From contig JAHDHH010000018.1 of assembly GCA_020631405.1 (NCBI GenBank), positions 1 to 63,142 of the forward strand: a stretch of DNA of 63,142 nt. The letters are read 5' to 3'. The notes beneath the pieces are model-generated. The model was not told the DNA's origin. It saw nothing but the letters and a program-made list of their open reading frames with translations, and did no database searches. Numbering within the stretch: position 1 is the first letter of the stretch; each line of letters starts with the position of its first letter. This DNA comes from Saprospiraceae bacterium (GTDB taxonomy: Bacteria; Bacteroidota; Bacteroidia; Chitinophagales; Saprospiraceae). Below, one piece after another: positions 34,971 through 42,626 of the stretch. The position numbers were made by a program, and so were the translations under genes.

Positions 34971-34978
34971 TATCTTTG
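34971..34978 (+). promoter_or_regulatory. Candidate -7 box of the small membrane-protein gene
   Basis: TATCTTTG, followed by CA, is an exact TAnnTTTG match 20 bases before the ATG at 34999. No TTG lies at the standard -33 distance. It is divergent to the HYR promoter only 40 bases away. Confidence 0.4.
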
Positions 34979-34998
34979 CAGTCTATTAATACTGAAAT

Positions 34999-35331
34999 AT
35001 GGAAAAGCAGAGTATAGCTATGGTCTTTGGATTTGCCTTGATTGCAACGGGTGTGTGGATGTTTAGTGAGTTTAGTATTCCAAAGGTTGAGGTCATTTTT
35101 TATATCTTGGCAGGCGTCCTATTCCTAGTGTTGAATAATTCTATCCAATATGCTGTCAAAGCCCCTTACTACTTCTGCTTAGGTGTTTCAATGATGATTC
35201 TTCCGTATCTTATTGTGAGGCTATTCCACTACTTGGATACTAACTTTACAGAGTGGAAGGTCTGTCTTTCAGTACTGACCTTCCTAGGAATTGTCAACTT
35301 AGTCAGCATGGTCAGAGGTAGACCTAGCTAA
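34999..35331 (+). CDS. Small four-helix membrane protein, unknown
   Basis: The protein has 110 residues with four predicted membrane helices (about 6-24, 30-50, 55-78 and 87-105). The charged termini (MEKQ..., ...RGRPS) and absence of a cleavable signal suggest an inner-membrane protein. No family is recognised and no functional residues stand out. Its 3' end overlaps the convergent pseudouridine synthase gene by 8 bases. The exact -7 box upstream and the clean frame support it as a real gene. Confidence 0.55.
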   Translation: MEKQSIAMVFGFALIATGVWMFSEFSIPKVEVIFYILAGVLFLVLNNSIQYAVKAPYYFCLGVSMMILPYLIVRLFHYLDTNFTEWKVCLSVLTFLGIVNLVSMVRGRPS

Positions 35332-36043
35332 AGTGTTTGAGCATGACTATTTCCTTTTGAGTAAGGAATCTTGACCACCCACGAGGGAGTCCCTTCTTAG
35401 TAAGTCCTGCATAATAGATTCTATCGAGCTTCTCTACTTTATAGCCAAAGTGTTCAAATATCCTTCTAACAATTCTATTCCGTCCGATATGGACATCTAG
35501 ACTTACCGAGTGTCTTGATTGGTCAGGAAGGAAGGATATTCTATCAACTTGTACTGGTCCATCCTCTAGGGTTATGCCATCTTTGATCTCGTTGATATGT
35601 TGTGGAGAGACTTTTTCACTGAGTGTAATAATGTAGGTTTTTGTCACATTACCACTAGGGTGGGAGAGTCGCTTGGCCATATCTCCATCATTGGTAAGTA
35701 AGAGTAGACCTGTAGTATTCCTATCGAGTCTGCCGATAGGATATATTCTGTCATTGACTTTTTCTTTGACCATGTCCCAGACAGTCTTCCTGCCTCTATC
35801 ATCGCTTAGGGTAGTGAGCACATTCTTTGGCTTGTTAAGCAGTAGGTAGGTGTATTGCTCTACTACTTGGAGCTTCTTGCCTTGATAAGTAATTGTGTCT
35901 TTCTTGGTGACTTCTACTGCGGGATTGATTTCTATCTTCCCATTGACCGTGATTTCTCCAGCCTTGACTAGTTCTGCTGCCTTACGCCTAGAGCATACTC
36001 CTGTGTGGGCTATGAACTTATTGAGTCTATATACTTTTGCCAT
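35324..36043 (-). CDS. Pseudouridine synthase, RluB/RsuA family
   Basis: The protein has 239 residues. An N-terminal S4 RNA-binding domain (KFIAHTGVCSRRKAAELVKAG, ~9-29) is followed by the catalytic domain with IGRLDRNTTGLLLLTNDG (Asp107 the nucleophile) and LDVHIGRNRIVRRIFEHFGY. This is the RsuA/RluB/E/F subgroup, which makes pseudouridine in 16S or 23S rRNA; in Bacteroidota the single large-subunit member is usually called RluB. Cytoplasmic. It lies 103 bases downstream of dnaB on the same strand. The exact target position cannot be told from sequence. Confidence 0.9.
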   Translation of the reverse strand: MAKVYRLNKFIAHTGVCSRRKAAELVKAGEITVNGKIEINPAVEVTKKDTITYQGKKLQVVEQYTYLLLNKPKNVLTTLSDDRGRKTVWDMVKEKVNDRIYPIGRLDRNTTGLLLLTNDGDMAKRLSHPSGNVTKTYIITLSEKVSPQHINEIKDGITLEDGPVQVDRISFLPDQSRHSVSLDVHIGRNRIVRRIFEHFGYKVEKLDRIYYAGLTKKGLPRGWSRFLTQKEIVMLKHFS

Positions 36044-36146
36044 TGAGCTGATTTGATGATCTCCTACAAAGTTGATAAAAACTTATCGAAGTGTGAAGTC
36101 TTATTAGTCTAACCCATAAAATCTCTAAAATAATCCAATTGGTGGC

Positions 36147-37640
36147 TTAAAAGTCGAAATCCATCTCGTCTTCGTTGATCTTGGAGCTTCGCTTCATGAA
36201 TTGTTGTGCAGAGGTCTCTTCATCAAATGGGTTAGTGACGATGTCTCCAAAGGATTGGAACCCACCTTGGTACTCTGCGAATTTGACATAGTCTTGTAAG
36301 AAACTGAGTTTGACAGTATCGAGAGAACCATTTCTATGCTTTGCCACAATGATTTCTGCAAGATTACCTGCTGGATCATCTTCATTGAACCCATAATAGC
36401 CTGGTCTATAGATAAATGTCACGATATCTGCATCTTGCTCGATGGCTCCAGATTCCCTCAAATCTGAAAGCATTGGTCTCTTATCTCCACTTCTACTTTC
36501 CACAGCCCTCGAGAGTTGAGAGAGTGCTATTACTGGCACATTCATTTCCTTCGCTAATCCTTTTAAGGCTCTTGATATCGCTGATATCTCTTGCTCCCTG
36601 TTGCCTCCTTTTGATTTTGGTCCAGCAGACATTAATTGGAGGTAGTCAATGACTACTAGTTCAATGTTGTGATTTTGCTTGAGTCTTCTCACCTTTGCCC
36701 TGAGTTCGAAGATATTAATTGCAGGTGTATCGTCTATGTAGATTGGAAGAGCAGATAGCTTCTCGACTGCCTTATGTAACATTGGCCAATCCGAATCTTC
36801 TAGCTTCCCACTTCTTAGCTTACTTGAGTTCAATTCGGCATCCATGCTGATGAGACGCTGTGTGAGTTGCTTAGCACCCATCTCTAGTGAAAACATAGCT
36901 ACACCCTTGCCTTCCTCAGCTGCATTCTTTCCAATAGAGAGGGTAAATGCTGTCTTACCCATACCTGGTCTTGCAGCGATAATGATGAGGTCAGATTTTT
37001 GCCATCCATTGGTCAATTTGTCTAGTCCATCGAACCCAGTAGTCACTCCAGTCAGTCCGTCAGGTCTCTTCGATATTTCGTCAATATCATCTAAGACTTG
37101 TGGTGCTAGTGACGATATTTTCTGGAATCCAGTATTTAAGTTTTTATCTGTAATGTCAAATAACTTACTTTCTGCTTCGTCGAGCAACTCTAAGACATCC
37201 TTAGTATCATCAAAGGAGTCTTGAATTGTATCAGTGGATATTCTGATGAGTTCACGTTGTATATACTTTTGTGTCAGTATTCTTGCGTGATATTCGATAT
37301 TGGCTGCTGATGCGACTTTTTCTGTCAATCCTACTAGGAAGCTAATACCGCCTACTTCTTCTATCTTCTCCGCTTTGTTGAGTGCCTCTCTTACTGTCAG
37401 TATATCAATAGGCTTTTGGTAGTTATACAGTGACTCCATGGTACTGTATATTTCTTGGTGAGCCTTGAGATAGAATGTTTCTGGTTTGAGGAACTCAGTG
37501 ACTGAGGACATGGCCTCTCTATCAAGCATTATGGCACCTAGGACGGCTTCTTCCAACTCCATTGCCTGTGGCATGACTTTGCCGTATAGCATTGGATCAA
37601 CATCAGTAAAAGTTGATTTCTTTTTTGGGTTAGTTGCCAT
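36147..37640 (-). CDS. dnaB: Replicative DNA helicase DnaB
   Basis: The protein has 497 residues. The N-terminal primase-interacting domain (~20-130) is followed by the RecA-like helicase domain with Walker A ARPGMGKTA (~219-227), MFSLEMGAKQLTQRL, Walker B VVIDYLQLM and SQLSRAVESRSGDKRPMLSD. No intein interrupts the motifs. It works as a ring hexamer that unwinds DNA at the replication fork. The acidic tail (KINEDEMDFDF) extends beyond the usual end. A -7-like box lies 46 bases upstream. dnaN is about 8 kb away, and no origin features (dnaA, DnaA boxes) were noticed. Confidence 0.97.
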   Translation of the reverse strand: MATNPKKKSTFTDVDPMLYGKVMPQAMELEEAVLGAIMLDREAMSSVTEFLKPETFYLKAHQEIYSTMESLYNYQKPIDILTVREALNKAEKIEEVGGISFLVGLTEKVASAANIEYHARILTQKYIQRELIRISTDTIQDSFDDTKDVLELLDEAESKLFDITDKNLNTGFQKISSLAPQVLDDIDEISKRPDGLTGVTTGFDGLDKLTNGWQKSDLIIIAARPGMGKTAFTLSIGKNAAEEGKGVAMFSLEMGAKQLTQRLISMDAELNSSKLRSGKLEDSDWPMLHKAVEKLSALPIYIDDTPAINIFELRAKVRRLKQNHNIELVVIDYLQLMSAGPKSKGGNREQEISAISRALKGLAKEMNVPVIALSQLSRAVESRSGDKRPMLSDLRESGAIEQDADIVTFIYRPGYYGFNEDDPAGNLAEIIVAKHRNGSLDTVKLSFLQDYVKFAEYQGGFQSFGDIVTNPFDEETSAQQFMKRSSKINEDEMDFDF

Positions 37641-37685
37641 TGAAAGTATAGTAGTCTTGAGTGATAGTTATGGTTTTAATTAATA

Positions 37686-37693
37686 CAAAAATA
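37686..37693 (-). promoter_or_regulatory. Candidate -7 box of dnaB
   Basis: On the minus strand this reads TATTTTTG, an exact TAnnTTTG match, about 46 bases before the dnaB ATG. No good -33 element lies at the standard distance, so this is a positional inference. Confidence 0.35.
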
Positions 37694-37806
37694 TACAGAT
37701 ATATGCTAGGGGAAAAGTATACTCTTCAACATGGCACCCTTGATAACTTGTGGAAAACTTCAAAAAACATTTCAAGTGCAAGAGAATAGGTTAAACAAAA
37801 GAAAAA

Positions 37807-37836
37807 CAGGCCCTTTGATAGACTTCAAAGGACCTG
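37807..37836 (-). terminator. Terminator of the coiled-coil protein gene
   Basis: CAGGCCCTTTGA pairs with TCAAAGGACCTG with a single mismatch and a short TAGACT loop. On the minus strand it is followed by a T-rich tract. It lies 37 bases after the stop of the gene at 37874. Confidence 0.8.
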
Positions 37837-37873
37837 TGGATATCTTTTTAAGGATGACTCGAGGTTAGAGAGT

Positions 37874-38533
37874 TTAATTTTTTCCTATGGCGTTTAATTT
37901 CTCCTTCACATCTTCGATTGTCTGCTTTTGAGTCTCTATTTCAAAGGTTTTGTCATCTTGTGATTTAATGTTATTCACAATTGCATCTTCAGCTTCTGCT
38001 ATCTTTCGTTCGAATTCAGCGATAGCATCATGAAGTTTTTGATTTTCCTTTTCTAACTTGGCAAGATCCTTCCCAAAGACTTCTAATTGCTTCTCTTCAG
38101 CATCTAGCTCATCTTGTACCACAAGTCGTCTTGTAGCATCGGCGAATTCAGTAAGAAAAAGCTCCAAGGATTCAGCTGCTTCAGGTGCATTTTCAGAAGA
38201 AATGAATTGCATCCCATTGTCAACGAATACTGCACTTGACGTCTGACCTTCTCCTTGATTGATTACCATATAGATATCAAGTGGTTTGTCAGAAACCGTA
38301 GGGATGGTAGCACCGAGTGATTCTAAGTTTTTTGACTTTCTATTCATTTTAGGTTTGCCAAATTTTTTCATGACATCTTTCCATGCTGTTTCTACATGCT
38401 TTTCGCTGGCTCCTAGATGTTCTTGGACGAATCCTACTTGGTTCCCAAGGCTCATCGTCTTGCTTACTTGGCTAACTTGTGCTGATAGGCAGTAGCTTAG
38501 TGTTAGGGCTAGTATTGTTATTAGTATTCTCAT
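37874..38533 (-). CDS. Secreted protein with C-terminal coiled coil, unknown
   Basis: The protein has 219 residues. The signal peptide MRILITILALTLSYCLSA (~1-18) directs export. Residues ~25-125 form a small domain with the phrases EKHVETAWKDVMKKFGKPKMN and PLDIYMVINQGEGQTSSAVFVDNG. Residues ~130-219 are a Glu/Lys-rich coiled coil. There is no lipobox Cys in the usual place and no catalytic motif I recognise. It is probably periplasmic. It is a single gene with its own terminator, between dnaB and the response-regulator gene. The function is unknown. Confidence 0.6.
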   Translation of the reverse strand: MRILITILALTLSYCLSAQVSQVSKTMSLGNQVGFVQEHLGASEKHVETAWKDVMKKFGKPKMNRKSKNLESLGATIPTVSDKPLDIYMVINQGEGQTSSAVFVDNGMQFISSENAPEAAESLELFLTEFADATRRLVVQDELDAEEKQLEVFGKDLAKLEKENQKLHDAIAEFERKIAEAEDAIVNNIKSQDDKTFEIETQKQTIEDVKEKLNAIGKN

Positions 38534-38687
38534 TATTCTAATTTTGATGTTCTAATATAAATCTAAATCTAGTTTCAAGTGTTTTGATACTCTACTCTTC
38601 ACTAAACGAAATGTCACTTAGCAATGTCCTCTTGTGGACTAAATACCCAACATTAAAATTTTGTTAAACTGTATATTGAAGAGTAGC

Positions 38688-39410
38688 CTAGCTTACTTTT
38701 TCTACGCTTCTATCAATCAATCTAAACCCATTTCCATGAATATTGACAATCTCCAGGTCTTCGTCAATGCTTAAATACTTTCTCAATTTTGTGACAAATA
38801 CATCCATACTTCGAGCAGTAAAATAGTTGTCCTCTCCCCAGATTTTAGTCAATGCTATACTCCTTGGTAAGACATCATTTTTATACAAGCAGAATAATCT
38901 TAATAGGTGAGCTTCCTTTGGGGAAAGCTTGTCCATCTTAGTATCGCTACCATTAGTATAGCCTAGTTCTCTTAGTGGATAGTTGAAGTGGAACTTCCCT
39001 AAATCAAATTCTTTGATATCTTCATTAGGGTCGACCTTACTGCCTGATCGCTTAAGGATAGCGTGTACTCTGAGCAATAACTCCTCAGAATTAAAGGGCT
39101 TAGTAATATAATCATCAGCTCCAATCTTGAACCCTTCGACAACATCTTCTTTAAGCGTTTTGGCTGTTAAGAAAATAATTGGCACCTCAGTATCTATCTC
39201 TCTTACTTCTTTAGCAAGGGTGAATCCATCTTTCTTTGGCATCATCACATCAAATATGCAGAGGTCATACGTATCTTTTTGAAACGTGGTAAATCCTGCC
39301 TCCCCATCAGTAGCAAGAGTAACATGAAAATCATTCATTTCAAGATATGATTTCAAGACATCTCCAAAGTTCTGATCGTCTTCAACTAGTAGTATTTTTT
39401 GATTTTCCAT
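38688..39410 (-). CDS. rprY: RprY-like response regulator (OmpR family)
   Basis: The protein has 240 residues. The receiver domain has acidic pocket residues D11 and D12, phosphorylation site D54 in CIFDVMMPKKDGF, T82 and K104 in TKPF. The C-terminal winged-helix DNA-binding domain (~135-235) includes KLSPKEAHLLRLFCLYKNDVL and SMDVFVTKLRKYL. The stretch FLTAKTLKEDVVEGFKIGADDYITKPF is characteristic of the Bacteroidota RprY group, known from Porphyromonas and Bacteroides for oxidative and envelope stress control. It lies 41 bases after the histidine kinase gene, its likely partner. The symbol is by resemblance recalled from memory, not by search. Confidence 0.85.
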   Translation of the reverse strand: MENQKILLVEDDQNFGDVLKSYLEMNDFHVTLATDGEAGFTTFQKDTYDLCIFDVMMPKKDGFTLAKEVREIDTEVPIIFLTAKTLKEDVVEGFKIGADDYITKPFNSEELLLRVHAILKRSGSKVDPNEDIKEFDLGKFHFNYPLRELGYTNGSDTKMDKLSPKEAHLLRLFCLYKNDVLPRSIALTKIWGEDNYFTARSMDVFVTKLRKYLSIDEDLEIVNIHGNGFRLIDRSVEKVS

Positions 39411-39451
39411 TTCTTGTGTTTAGTGATTACTCATCCTTAAGATGTTAAAAT

Positions 39452-40885
39452 TTATGTTTGGTCACTTTGCTTGAAAGGTATCCTTAAAGAAAATGTACTT
39501 CCTTTACCTAATTCACTTGATACAAATACATCACCACCATGTGCATCTATGAGGGCTTTGACATAACTTAAGCCCAGTCCAAATCCTTTGACATCGTGAC
39601 GATTACCGGTATGTACTCTATAGAACTTATCAAATACATGTTTCTGAGCATCCTTAGACATCCCTATTCCATTGTCTTTGACAGCTATTTCTACTCCATT
39701 CGAATAGTTTTTTGTACTAACTATAATGTTCGGATTTTCTGGAGTATACTTTTCTGCGTTGTCTAACAGGTTGTTCATAATATTTGCAATATGATTCTGA
39801 TCTACATGAACTATAGCATCTTTTGCCATAAAGTTGGTTTCAATCTGTCCATTTTTTAACTCAACTTTAAGCTTTGCATTGACGATTGCATCTGTGATGA
39901 GGTCATGAATATTCACTGGGATTATTCTCAAGTCAAATTCTTGATTGTCGATCCTTGCCATTTGTAGGACTTTCTCAACTTGATTGAGCATCCTAGTGTT
40001 TTCTTGTTTGATTATTCCAGCGAAACGTTTGACTTTATCTTCATTAGAAATGATGGATGGGCTTGTTATGGAGTCTGAAGCAAGTGATATTGTTGCTATT
40101 GGTGTCTTGAACTCATGGGTCATATTATTGATGAAGTCAGTCTTCATCTCTGATACCTTCTTTTGTCTAAACACCACATACATAGTATAGATGAAGCAGA
40201 AAGCTATGATAACTGTAAATATGATAGAGCTCAATAACGGGAGCACGACACTTGAGAGCAAGAAAGATCGCTTACTGGGAAAGTTGATTTTGAGTGAACC
40301 TACTTTAGTATTGAGGTCATCAAATAGTTCTATACTATAGTTGGTGTTGATAAGAATTTGGGATTGGTCTGACTCCATATCAGAAGCATTACCAACTACC
40401 ATTGCAATGTAGTTGCCATTTACTGAGGTGAAATCTTTGGCTTCTTCTGAGTATATACCATAGTCATACTTTAGCAGAAGTCCTCTACTATCAAGGGCTT
40501 GCTTCAGATAGAGGTTGACACTTTCTAGGTTGAGGTTTTCTAACTTTGTTTCAGGCTTGAGTAAGAAGTTGGGTATACTGGAGAGCTCATACTTTCTCAA
40601 TCCAGCAGACCAACCCTCTGATGGCTTGTTCAGGTAGCTACTGATCACGTCTCCTCCCTCACTATTGTAGAATTTATTCTTCTTCTTAAATAGTTCGAGA
40701 GTGATATTCTCAGCATCAGAATCAAGTTTGGACTTGACCTCACCTAGAGCCTCATAGACCTTGTCATTGAATTTTTGATTGTCTAATTGAAATTGCCATC
40801 GTATCCATACCATCTGTAGGACCACAAGCCCAATCATTGATGCTACCATCAATCCAATAACTAGCCAAATTGCTTTACGATTCAT
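39452..40885 (-). CDS. rprX: RprX-like sensor histidine kinase
   Basis: The protein has 477 residues. Two membrane helices (~6-28 and ~210-238) flank a periplasmic sensor region. The kinase core has the phospho-acceptor H257 in MTHEFKTPIATI, N-box NNLLDNAEKY (371-380), G1 DNGIGMS (404-410) and G2 GFGLGLS (434-440), all intact. It should autophosphorylate and pass phosphate to the regulator encoded 41 bases downstream. The periplasmic domain has no family I recognise; the signal may be envelope or redox stress if it is a true RprX. The gene pair forms its own minus-strand operon. Confidence 0.88.
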   Translation of the reverse strand: MNRKAIWLVIGLMVASMIGLVVLQMVWIRWQFQLDNQKFNDKVYEALGEVKSKLDSDAENITLELFKKKNKFYNSEGGDVISSYLNKPSEGWSAGLRKYELSSIPNFLLKPETKLENLNLESVNLYLKQALDSRGLLLKYDYGIYSEEAKDFTSVNGNYIAMVVGNASDMESDQSQILINTNYSIELFDDLNTKVGSLKINFPSKRSFLLSSVVLPLLSSIIFTVIIAFCFIYTMYVVFRQKKVSEMKTDFINNMTHEFKTPIATISLASDSITSPSIISNEDKVKRFAGIIKQENTRMLNQVEKVLQMARIDNQEFDLRIIPVNIHDLITDAIVNAKLKVELKNGQIETNFMAKDAIVHVDQNHIANIMNNLLDNAEKYTPENPNIIVSTKNYSNGVEIAVKDNGIGMSKDAQKHVFDKFYRVHTGNRHDVKGFGLGLSYVKALIDAHGGDVFVSSELGKGSTFSLRIPFKQSDQT

Positions 40886-41023
40886 ACTTCAATTACGTTA
40901 GAACAGGTCCACTGAGTATAGAACTTAGGGATATTAAATCCATTTTAAGAATACACCACTCCATGTAAATTAACTTAACTTGCACGTAAGTCATTCCTTT
41001 AATAGCAATAATTTATTTAAGAT

Positions 41024-41437
41024 ATGCAAAAAATTGAGCATTTGGGTATAGCTGTACAGAACTTAGAAGAAAGCGAGAAGCTCTATTCGAGATTGTTCAA
41101 TACTGAAGTATACAAACGAGAAGTAGTCGAACAACAAGGAGTAACGACATCTTTTTTAAGATGTGGGGTCAATAAGATTGAGTTAGTCTCAAGCGTCGAT
41201 AGCAAGGATGAAAGCAATGTCATCAATAAATATCTCTCAAAAAAAGGTGAGGGACTGCACCATGTAGCGTTTGCTGTAGCTGATATCAAGTCCGAAATGG
41301 CAAGACTCAAAGAAGAAGGATTTGTCTTGCTCAGTGAAGAGCCCCAATTAGGTGCTGACAATAAGTTAGTTTGTTTTCTCCATCCAAAGTCTAGTGGCGG
41401 GATGTTGGTAGAATTAGTGCAAAATCGCAATAGTTAA
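41024..41437 (+). CDS. mce: Methylmalonyl-CoA epimerase
   Basis: The protein has 137 residues, a single VOC (glyoxalase-like) protein with two beta-alpha-beta-beta-beta halves. The metal ligands are visible: H6 in IEHLGIAV, H80 in LHHVAF and E130 in MLVELV; E53 in KIELV is also conserved. It interconverts (R)- and (S)-methylmalonyl-CoA, linking propionyl-CoA and succinyl-CoA metabolism together with the B12-dependent mutase, which is not in the window. The typical length and the GGMLVELVQ ending favour epimerase over lactoylglutathione lyase. ruvC follows 41 bases downstream. Confidence 0.93.
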   Translation: MQKIEHLGIAVQNLEESEKLYSRLFNTEVYKREVVEQQGVTTSFLRCGVNKIELVSSVDSKDESNVINKYLSKKGEGLHHVAFAVADIKSEMARLKEEGFVLLSEEPQLGADNKLVCFLHPKSSGGMLVELVQNRNS

Positions 41438-41478
41438 TTAATAATCATATATTTACACATACATTAATTGTTTAATAC

Positions 41479-42042
41479 TTGAAAGATAGTTATAAGATAT
41501 TGGGAGTAGATCCAGGAACTAATGTCCTAGGGTATGCCATGCTAGAAGTGGATAACAAGAAGCTTAAAGTGATTGATATGGGTGTGGTGCATCTGTCTTC
41601 TTATGACACTCATCAAGAAAAACTCAAGGAGATTTTCCTCCAATTACAAGAAGTCATAGAAACCTACCTGCCAAAGGAAATGGCAGTAGAGGCTCCTTTT
41701 TTTGGTAAGAATGTCCAATCTATGCTTAAGCTTGGCAGGGCCCAAGGTGTAGCCATGGCTGCAGCGATGACTATGGGTGTCAATATCACCGAATTTTCTC
41801 CAAAAAAGATTAAAAAAGCGATCACAGGTAATGGAAATGCATCAAAAGAGCAAGTCAGTAGCATGCTCTGTAAAATGCTCAAGATCACCGTTGAGTCAAA
41901 ATACCTAGATAGTACTGATGCCCTTGCGGCGGCTGTCTGTAAGTATCAAGAAATGCAAAATCCTCTTATTGGGATGACCTCCGCAAAGTCTTGGAAAGCA
42001 TTCATGACAGCTAATCCTAGGCGGGTCAAAGGTGCTCGCTAA
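41479..42042 (+). CDS. ruvC: Holliday junction endonuclease RuvC
   Basis: The protein has 187 residues and a TTG start. The four acidic catalytic residues are in place: D11 in GVDPGT, E71 in VEAPFFGKN, and D144 and D147 in YLDSTDALA. RuvC acts as a dimer, resolving Holliday junctions made by RuvAB. ruvA and ruvB are not in the window. The protein is slightly longer at the C-terminus than E. coli RuvC (SAKSWKAFMTANPRRVKGAR). Its last 4 bases overlap the end of a convergent gene. Confidence 0.95.
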   Translation: MKDSYKILGVDPGTNVLGYAMLEVDNKKLKVIDMGVVHLSSYDTHQEKLKEIFLQLQEVIETYLPKEMAVEAPFFGKNVQSMLKLGRAQGVAMAAAMTMGVNITEFSPKKIKKAITGNGNASKEQVSSMLCKMLKITVESKYLDSTDALAAAVCKYQEMQNPLIGMTSAKSWKAFMTANPRRVKGAR

Positions 42043-42623
42043 AATGGATGGAAATAGTCTTGCAAGAGGTGAAGCATCCTATACATACAAAATTCCTCAA
42101 TACTCTGCTCAACATAGTACTCTGATTTAATACCAGTAATCACTACCGGTCCGGTAAACTTAATTGCATAATCATAGGTAGCCGCTTCTCGATAACCGTT
42201 AAATACTTGGAGGTCAGCATCAATAACAACAAGGTATTCGTCTGTAAATAATCCGTCTTTGACATGGATGATTTCTTGACTTACCTCTTCGATGCAGACT
42301 TCTATGATGGTGTCATGAGCGGTGATGCGGTCTAAGCCAAACATTGTGACATCTAGTCTCATACTCGGAAATTCTTCGATGATCTGCTCAAGGGAATGTT
42401 GCTTATTTGGAGAAATAGCTACCATCCCATCTTCAAACCACCTATAGGAACTCACCTCTCGAATATTATAAGGACTACCATGCCAATCTCTATCATACAT
42501 GACTGTCATAATATCTGGATACTTGACCTTTACGAAGTTGAGTTCAAGTATGCCGATTGTCCTAAGTGTGATGATTAGAGTGGCAATGATTATGACAAGA
42601 ATAGCTAACCCACGGTGCATCAT
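42039..42623 (-). CDS. Membrane-anchored protein of unknown function
   Basis: The protein has 194 residues. One N-terminal membrane helix (~5-25) has a short cytoplasmic tip, so the rest is probably periplasmic. The soluble part has mixed alpha/beta character (YPDIMTVMYDRDWHGSPYNIREV and DEYLVVIDADLQVFNGY) and no motif I recognise. It starts only 3 bases after porZ and is the last gene of a dnaN-nadD-porZ operon, so a role in envelope assembly or secretion is possible but not shown. Its 3' end overlaps ruvC by 4 bases. Confidence 0.55.
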   Translation of the reverse strand: MMHRGLAILVIIIATLIITLRTIGILELNFVKVKYPDIMTVMYDRDWHGSPYNIREVSSYRWFEDGMVAISPNKQHSLEQIIEEFPSMRLDVTMFGLDRITAHDTIIEVCIEEVSQEIIHVKDGLFTDEYLVVIDADLQVFNGYREAATYDYAIKFTGPVVITGIKSEYYVEQSIEEFCMYRMLHLLQDYFHPF

Positions 42624-42626
42624 AGC

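Noticed and set aside
38688..40885. The two-component pair as PorX/PorY of type IX secretion
   Set aside because: PorX has a PglZ effector domain rather than a winged helix. This regulator is OmpR-type with an RprY-like receiver.
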